Below the pieces are notes generated by a model. That model had not been told where the DNA came from, made no database searches, and saw only the letters and a program-made list of their open reading frames with translations. Shown here one piece after another: positions 27,673 through 32,882 of a stretch of 32,882 nt of DNA. Every line of letters starts with the position of its first letter. The stretch's first letter is position 1. The DNA is from an uncultured Clostridia bacterium (lineage in GTDB: Bacteria; Bacillota; Clostridia; Oscillospirales; CAG-272): assembly GCA_946618395.1 (NCBI GenBank), contig CAMOLD010000003.1, forward strand, positions 1 to 32,882, given 5' to 3'. Both the position numbers and the translations under genes were made by a program.

Positions 27673-27689
27673 CTCTGTATTTTTGGGTA

Positions 27690-28496
27690 TTATTTTCTGC
27701 GCAAGCGGCCAATCACCCGCCCGCGGCATTGCACATCCATAAAATCTTTCAAAAGGATGGGTCCGTAATCGGGGTTGAGCGAAATGAGCCGGTCGCCGCC
27801 GAAAATTTTGAAAAAGCCGTTGCCATCCAAAAGGAAAATACCAGCTTCTCCAACTTCTACCGCCTCGGCGTTCTGCACCAGCAAAACATCGTGGTTGTGG
27901 TATTTTGGCTCCATGCTGTTGCCGCTGATGCGCAAGGCGTAGTCCGCCTCCATGGTCCTGGTGTTGTTGGGAACGCAAACGCGCTCGGCGCGGCTATCGT
28001 CCAAATAGACGCCTGTCCCTGCCGAGACCGGCAGTTCGTAAAGCATCAGCGTCCGTTTTCCGGTCTTGGTTTGCGCACCGGCATATCTGCCCGCGGATTG
28101 TTTCGGGAAAATGAGAACGCCTTTTTCCTGCATTTGGGCGGCGGCTTCCTCTTTTGTCTGCTTTGCAAGGGCGCGTTTTTCTTCATGCGCCAAAACCGCG
28201 CCGGTCAATTCCTTTCCCCAGCGGTCCAAATTCCGGTATTGCTCAATCAGTTTGATTTCATCCGGCGAAAGCGTATAGTTGTTTGTATTTTCAGGGTTGC
28301 CTGTAATAATGTAATCCACCGAGCAATCCAAAGCGTTACAAATTGCAACAATGTTGGAAAGCTTTGGCGATTCGTTCATTCCCGCCATCAATTTGCTCAA
28401 AGTTCCAAGCGGAATTCCCGAACGCTCCGAAAGGCGCTCGTTGGTCATCTTGCGCTCGTTCTTCATCAATTTGATCCTGTCAATATAAGTTTCCAT
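27690..28496 (-). CDS. XRE-family HTH plus S24/LexA-like peptidase-domain transcriptional regulator; start chosen at METYIDRIK
   Basis: HTH NERLSERSGIPLGTLSKLMAG; C-terminal LPVSAGTGVYL, LRISGNSMEPKYHNHDVLLVQ, GFFKIFGGDRLISLNPDY. Confidence 0.9.
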   Translation of the reverse strand: METYIDRIKLMKNERKMTNERLSERSGIPLGTLSKLMAGMNESPKLSNIVAICNALDCSVDYIITGNPENTNNYTLSPDEIKLIEQYRNLDRWGKELTGAVLAHEEKRALAKQTKEEAAAQMQEKGVLIFPKQSAGRYAGAQTKTGKRTLMLYELPVSAGTGVYLDDSRAERVCVPNNTRTMEADYALRISGNSMEPKYHNHDVLLVQNAEAVEVGEAGIFLLDGNGFFKIFGGDRLISLNPDYGPILLKDFMDVQCRGRVIGRLRRK

Positions 28497-28526
28497 TTGC
28501 TTCCTCCTTTTTCCGATTCCGATATG

Positions 28527-28555
28527 ATTATAGCACATTATTTTGCATTTGTAAA
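28527..28555 (-). promoter_or_regulatory. Sigma-A-type promoter for the XRE-S24 regulator
   Basis: Minus strand: TTTACA - 17 nt - TATAAT. Confidence 0.75.
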
Positions 28556-28595
28556 TAGTTTTTTGAAAAATTTTTCTTTTTTTGGAAAAAATATT

Positions 28596-29618
28596 TTAGG
28601 AAGCTAGAAAAAGAGCCGATAAAGAAGCGCCGATTTTCTCGGCGGAGCGTTCTGCCTCTTCTGCAAAATTGCCGCCGCTTCCAATCAAAAGCGAAAGCGA
28701 AAGCTTTGCATATTGCTGATTTTGCGGAGTGGATTTGACGCGGATCCCGCGAAAAATGCCGGGCGTTTCCCGCTCCGCTTCTGTTTGAAGCGCCCTTGCC
28801 AGCGCCAAATTCTCTTGCCAGGCAGGGCATGAAGCGCCGCTTTCCCCGCTCCCAACAATCGCCAATACCTGCGCCGTAGGGTCATCAGCGTCCCCGGTCA
28901 CCGTTTTGATGTAATTTCCCTCGCCGTCAAAAAGCGAATCTCTGCCAACCGAGATTACCAACGAAATTTGCGGATGCTCACAAAGCGCTTTCCGAATCAG
29001 ATCTGCGCTGCGTTCCGAGCTTCCCAAATAGCCGCTCTCCGCTTCCTGCTCTTGAAAAATGACCGAAATTCCATGTTCGGTTAAAACATCGCAAAGCTTT
29101 TTAGCAACCGCGGAAATATTCCTTTGAGGATCGGCGGAAAAGGTCGCTTCCCCAGCTCCATCTTCCGGAATTTGCGCCTCCTTTTCCAAATAGGCTTCCG
29201 CCGGGTTGGCGCAATAAATCAAAACCACCGGCGGCGTTTCAAATAGGATTGGCACTTCCCCGGCGCTTGATTCTTCCGGCTTTGGCTCATATAGCGTTTT
29301 GGCAACAACGGGGATTGCGCTCTGCCCCTCTTCCGGCGGATTTTCGCTTGTTTCCGGGGCGGAAGAGGAAGGTTCGTCGCCGGCATTTTCCGGCTTTTGC
29401 TCGGTAACTCGTTCGCGGCGGAAAATCCCCTCAAAAAAGGTTTTTACCGGCGCACCAAAGGAGGTCCAAATACCGCTCACGGCAAATGCCGCAACCAAAA
29501 TCGCCGTGCAAACCAAAAAGGAGAGCAAGCGGAAAAGCCTTTTCCCAATGGGCTTTTGGAGTTTGACCTTTTCCGACGGAATGGGCAGCTGTTTTTTCAA
29601 ATCATCTTGTTTCATCAT
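28596..29618 (-). CDS. spoIIP: SpoIIP-like protein lacking recognisable catalytic motifs (start ambiguous: 29615, 29618 or upstream to 29651)
   Basis: N-terminal TM, Pro/Ser/Glu linker, then VLIYCANPAEAYLEKE, RNISAVAKKLCDVLTEHGISVIF, ISLVISVGRDSL, QVLAIVGSGESGASCPAWQENLALARALQTEAERETPGIFRGIRVK, NQQYAKLSLSLLIGSGGNFAEEAERSAEKI, which align with SpoIIP. Located directly after gpr. Confidence 0.8.
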   Translation of the reverse strand: MMKQDDLKKQLPIPSEKVKLQKPIGKRLFRLLSFLVCTAILVAAFAVSGIWTSFGAPVKTFFEGIFRRERVTEQKPENAGDEPSSSAPETSENPPEEGQSAIPVVAKTLYEPKPEESSAGEVPILFETPPVVLIYCANPAEAYLEKEAQIPEDGAGEATFSADPQRNISAVAKKLCDVLTEHGISVIFQEQEAESGYLGSSERSADLIRKALCEHPQISLVISVGRDSLFDGEGNYIKTVTGDADDPTAQVLAIVGSGESGASCPAWQENLALARALQTEAERETPGIFRGIRVKSTPQNQQYAKLSLSLLIGSGGNFAEEAERSAEKIGASLSALFLAS

Positions 29619-29684
29619 TTTTCTCCCCGTTTTTTGTTCCATTTTATGCAAAATACGGGGGTTTTATGTGGGAAAGATTCCTCC

Positions 29685-30584
29685 TCAATCGGTCAAATCT
29701 CCCAAAAAAGCAAGCGAAAGCGCACGGGAAAGAATTTTGGTCATTTGTTCGGTTACAACGTCGCATTCTTTCAGCGATACAAAAAAATCATTTCCGCTCC
29801 GCAATGCCGTTTGGAGCCGCTCGTCCGGCTCTCCGATTCCGGCTTTTGCAAGCGTATGCCAAATCAAGGTGGAGGTTGCAACCACCGTTGGGACGCCAAG
29901 CGCCAAAACCGGAACGCCAAGCGTTTCTTCGGTCAGTCCCTCGCGGTGATTGCCAACGCCGGAACCCGGAATAATGCCGGTGTCCGAAAGTTGCACCGTG
30001 GCGGCAAGGCGCTCCAAATCCCTTGCGGCAAGCGCGTCAATGGCAATAACAAGATCGGGCTTGCAGTTCTTTGCAACCGCGCGCACAATTTTTCCCGCCT
30101 CCATTCCGCTCTGCCCCAAAACACCCGGCGCCAGCATGGAAACCGCGCAACAACCCAGCGCATGGAAAAGCCCGGGGTCCTGCTCCCGCAAATGTGCGGT
30201 CGCATTCAGGCGGCAAAGCGTTCCCGGCCCGATCGCGTCCGCCGTCAAAGACGCGTTTCCAAGGCCGACAAGAAAAACGGAAAAGGTGGAATCCACACGT
30301 CTGCCGCAAACCCGCTCCGCAAATCCGCAAAGTTCGCCGCAAAGGATACGCGCAAGCATCTCGCGCTCTTCCGCGCCCAAAAAATCGATGCGGCCGCATT
30401 CAATCGTCAAATAATGCCCCATCGGCTTTCCAACGGCTTTTGCCCCCTCTTCGGAGAGGATTTTCACTGTATCAATCAAAAAAGGGCCGCTTTTTCGCCT
30501 TTCCTGCGCAATGCCTTTGCGCTGTTCCGCCGCTTCGGGAATGCACTCTTTCGCCAAATCGCTTTGCAAAAATCGTCTCTCCAT
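29685..30584 (-). CDS. gpr: Germination protease (spore protease GPR); start chosen at MERRFLQSDL
   Basis: LFLVGLGN-type segment VFLVGLGNASLTADAIGPGTLCRLNATAH, SMLAPGVLGQSGMEAGKIVRAVAKNCKPDLVIAIDALAARDLERLAATVQLSDTGIIPGSGVGNHREGLT. Confidence 0.95.
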   Translation of the reverse strand: MERRFLQSDLAKECIPEAAEQRKGIAQERRKSGPFLIDTVKILSEEGAKAVGKPMGHYLTIECGRIDFLGAEEREMLARILCGELCGFAERVCGRRVDSTFSVFLVGLGNASLTADAIGPGTLCRLNATAHLREQDPGLFHALGCCAVSMLAPGVLGQSGMEAGKIVRAVAKNCKPDLVIAIDALAARDLERLAATVQLSDTGIIPGSGVGNHREGLTEETLGVPVLALGVPTVVATSTLIWHTLAKAGIGEPDERLQTALRSGNDFFVSLKECDVVTEQMTKILSRALSLAFLGDLTD

Positions 30585-30619
30585 ATCCGCTCTCCTCTTT
30601 CTTTCTCTGTTTTTAAGGC

Positions 30620-30649
30620 TACTTTTCCATAATTTTTTACAAAATATAC
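30620..30649 (-). promoter_or_regulatory. Candidate sigma-F/sigma-G promoter for gpr
   Basis: Minus strand: GTATA - 16 nt - GGAAAAGTA, about 36 nt upstream of the gpr ATG. Confidence 0.6.
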
Positions 30650-30670
30650 ACGAAAATCTTCTCTTTTCTA

Positions 30671-30699
30671 TTGCAATTTCTGAAATATTATGATATGAT
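30671..30699 (+). promoter_or_regulatory. Sigma-A-type promoter for the OppA-like gene
   Basis: TTGCAA - 17 nt - TATGAT. Confidence 0.7.
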
Positions 30700-30760
30700 A
30701 TATTTATATATGTGCAATGATTTGTCAGTTTTCTCGGAAACAAGGAGGTTGATTGCCGCT

Positions 30761-32882
30761 ATGATGAAGAAAATAATCGCCCTGTTGCTCTGCCTTGCCG
30801 TCTTTGTTGGCATTTTTGCAGGATGCGGAGGGCTTTCGGGAAAGGATAAAGGCGCTTATATCCCGGTATCGCTGAACGCGGAAACGTTTGATTTTGACCC
30901 CGCAAACGCCTACCATAACACCGATAGCCTGAATATTCTCGGCTTGATTTACGAGCCGTTGTTCACTGTGGATTCCAACGGCAAAATCAAACCTGCGCTT
31001 GCAAAAAGCTACCGGACCTATACGGATGACGAAGGCGTCCACATGGATATCTCCATCAAATCCACCAATTGGAGCGACGGCACGGCGCTGACGGCAAACG
31101 ACATTGTGTATGCCTGGAACCGTCTTTTGGACCCGAGCAACCGTTTTTCTGCCGCTTCCCTGTTGTTTGACATCAAAAATGCGCGCGCCTACAACCGCGG
31201 GCTGACGACCGACCTTGCCATTGAGGCAATCGAGCAGCAAAAAATTCGCCTGACCTTTGAAGGCCCCATTGATGAAAACGCCTTCCTTCTCAACCTGACA
31301 AACGTTGCAACCGCTCCGCTTTATGAATACGCCGTTTTGGGCAATCCCGACTGGGCAAAAAGCAATGCCGACATTTTAACAAACGGTCCGTTCAAGCTGG
31401 TTTCCATTGAGTATGTTGACGATCTGAACGAACATGAGTTCTCCTTCACCGTTTCGGATGACTATATCTTTGATTCCAAGGGCAATCGGATGCTGGATGA
31501 AAACGGAAATCCCAAAAAAGCCAGCTCCTCCGCCAAAAAGATCCGCAGTTTCGTTTTGGAACGCAACGCCTACTATTACCGCGACAAGAGCCGCGATGCC
31601 CTGGATAAATACGTTACCCCCTATCGGATCCTGGTGGACTGCACAAAGACCGACAGCGAAATTTTGCAGGATTACAAAGACAACAAGCTCTTTTATATCG
31701 ATTCCATTCCGCTTTCTTTGCGCAAAGACGACTATGTGACCAAATATACCAAGGTGAGCGACGCGCTTTCCACCTTCGTTTGCTATCTGAACGAAACGGC
31801 CCAGATTAACGGCGTGGCGATTTTTGCCGACGTTCATGTCCGCCAGGCGCTTTCCCTTGTCCTTGACCGCGATGCAATTGCAAAAGAGATCGTCTATGCC
31901 GAGGCGGCAACCGGACTGGTCAGCAACGGCATTTTTGAAAAAGGAACTTCCGGCTCTTTCCGCAAATCCGGCGGCGCACTGCTTGCAACAAGCGCAAATC
32001 TGGAAGCGGCAAAAGAAGAACTCAAACAAGTCGAAATTTCCGGTTTCAGCGCTTCCAAATATTCTTTCACCATCAAGGTTGCAAGCCATGACGAAGTGCA
32101 GATTCGTATGGCGGAAATGATTGCCGAAGCTTGGAGTTCTTTGGGCTTCCGCGTCACCGTTCAAAAAATGTATGCCATTGAGAACAACGACTTTATTGCG
32201 CAGGATGGCAAGGAAGTCAAAAAAACCAACGCCTGCGACGATCTGTTTACCGAAGCCTTGCAAAGAGGCGATTTCCAAGCGATTGTGTTTGACTACAACG
32301 CCTATGCGCCCACGGCTTATGCAATGCTTTCCTCCTTTGCAACCGGCTTTGCCGGCGGATCTTCCCGCTCGCAATCCGGCGATTACACCATGATCTCTCA
32401 TATCACCGGCTATAACAGCACGGAATATAACACTTTGATGGAGGCAATCTATCTGCTTCCCTATTTCTCGCAGCTGGATCCCGACCCCAACGCAAAGCTC
32501 TTTGACAACCCGGACACCAATCCTTATTTGAGCCTTGGCTTTGAAGATTACGAGGATTATATTCTCACTTACAGAACCATCAACCGGCTCTATGCAAAAT
32601 ACAACATCGAAACGACTGATAACTCCAAAAAATGGGAAGAGCAAAAAGCCATTCTGCTTCACGAAGCCGAAAAACTGCTGATGAACGATATGCCGGTCAT
32701 CCCGGTCATCTTCAACAAGCAGGCAACCCTGACAAGCAAAAAGCTCTCCAATGTTTCTTCCAACTATTTTATCCCCGCGCTTTTTACCAAGACGAAGTTG
32801 AAGAATTACAAAGATTACATTTATGTGTTCTATGATTTCCCCAAATCGGTCAACTGGGAAAACTTCGGGCTGACGGAAGAAC
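30761..32882 (+). CDS. ABC transporter substrate-binding lipoprotein, OppA/DppA family (3' end outside the window)
   Basis: Manual translation from ATG 30761 (MMKKIIALLLCLAVFVGIFAGCGG lipobox; NAETFDFDPANAYHNTDSLNILGLIYEPLF; WSDGTALTANDIVYAWNRLLDP; VRQALSLVLDRDAIAKEIV) open to the window end; AAGGAGG RBS. Confidence 0.93.
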   Translation, partial: MMKKIIALLLCLAVFVGIFAGCGGLSGKDKGAYIPVSLNAETFDFDPANAYHNTDSLNILGLIYEPLFTVDSNGKIKPALAKSYRTYTDDEGVHMDISIKSTNWSDGTALTANDIVYAWNRLLDPSNRFSAASLLFDIKNARAYNRGLTTDLAIEAIEQQKIRLTFEGPIDENAFLLNLTNVATAPLYEYAVLGNPDWAKSNADILTNGPFKLVSIEYVDDLNEHEFSFTVSDDYIFDSKGNRMLDENGNPKKASSSAKKIRSFVLERNAYYYRDKSRDALDKYVTPYRILVDCTKTDSEILQDYKDNKLFYIDSIPLSLRKDDYVTKYTKVSDALSTFVCYLNETAQINGVAIFADVHVRQALSLVLDRDAIAKEIVYAEAATGLVSNGIFEKGTSGSFRKSGGALLATSANLEAAKEELKQVEISGFSASKYSFTIKVASHDEVQIRMAEMIAEAWSSLGFRVTVQKMYAIENNDFIAQDGKEVKKTNACDDLFTEALQRGDFQAIVFDYNAYAPTAYAMLSSFATGFAGGSSRSQSGDYTMISHITGYNSTEYNTLMEAIYLLPYFSQLDPDPNAKLFDNPDTNPYLSLGFEDYEDYILTYRTINRLYAKYNIETTDNSKKWEEQKAILLHEAEKLLMNDMPVIPVIFNKQATLTSKKLSNVSSNYFIPALFTKTKLKNYKDYIYVFYDFPKSVNWENFGLTEE

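Noticed and set aside
28556-28595. A/T-rich stretch TTTTTTGAAAAATTTTTCTTTTTTT, similar to 13421-13447 and 9330-9360
   Set aside because: Low-complexity intergenic A/T runs; similarity is not convincing as a specific repeat.
31376-32662. 428-aa minus-strand ORF opposite the OppA-like gene
   Set aside because: Shadow ORF; the plus-strand lipoprotein frame has a lipobox, RBS and SBP motifs.

Overview
This 32.9 kb window looks chromosomal, from an endospore-forming Firmicute (probably Clostridia; inferred from sigG, gpr, a SpoIIP-like gene and a DUF1540 gene). I see no tRNA, rRNA, CRISPR array or mobile element. Positions 1-13.4 kb are minus-strand genes: hemZ (partial), dtd, relA/spoT, recJ, a COG2509-like FAD protein, a 72-aa CdaR-like stub, cdaA, pncB, sigG, an SPFH/stomatin protein and an NfeD protein. 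Positions 13.4-26.6 kb are almost all plus-strand: a lysine riboswitch and its NhaC-type transporter, an apgM-like gene, lepB, rbgA, rnhB, yraN, an M19 dipeptidase, thrC, a metallophosphoesterase, tig, clpP and clpX, with a DUF1540 gene on the minus strand. Positions 26.6-30.6 kb are minus-strand: a Cys-rich orphan, an XRE-S24 regulator, a degenerate SpoIIP and gpr. The window ends with a plus-strand OppA-like lipoprotein that runs off the edge. The most interesting points are: (1) an NhaC-type transporter carrying four DnaJ-like CxxCxGxG motifs after its first TM helix, behind an L-box with a readable terminator/antiterminator switch; (2) a SpoIIP homologue beside gpr in which every recognisable catalytic or metal-binding motif is substituted; (3) a CdaR reduced to its TM segment beside cdaA; (4) a dispersed GCGGAAAATACCGCAAAA repeat; (5) an apgM-like gene near thrC that may be a non-orthologous homoserine kinase.
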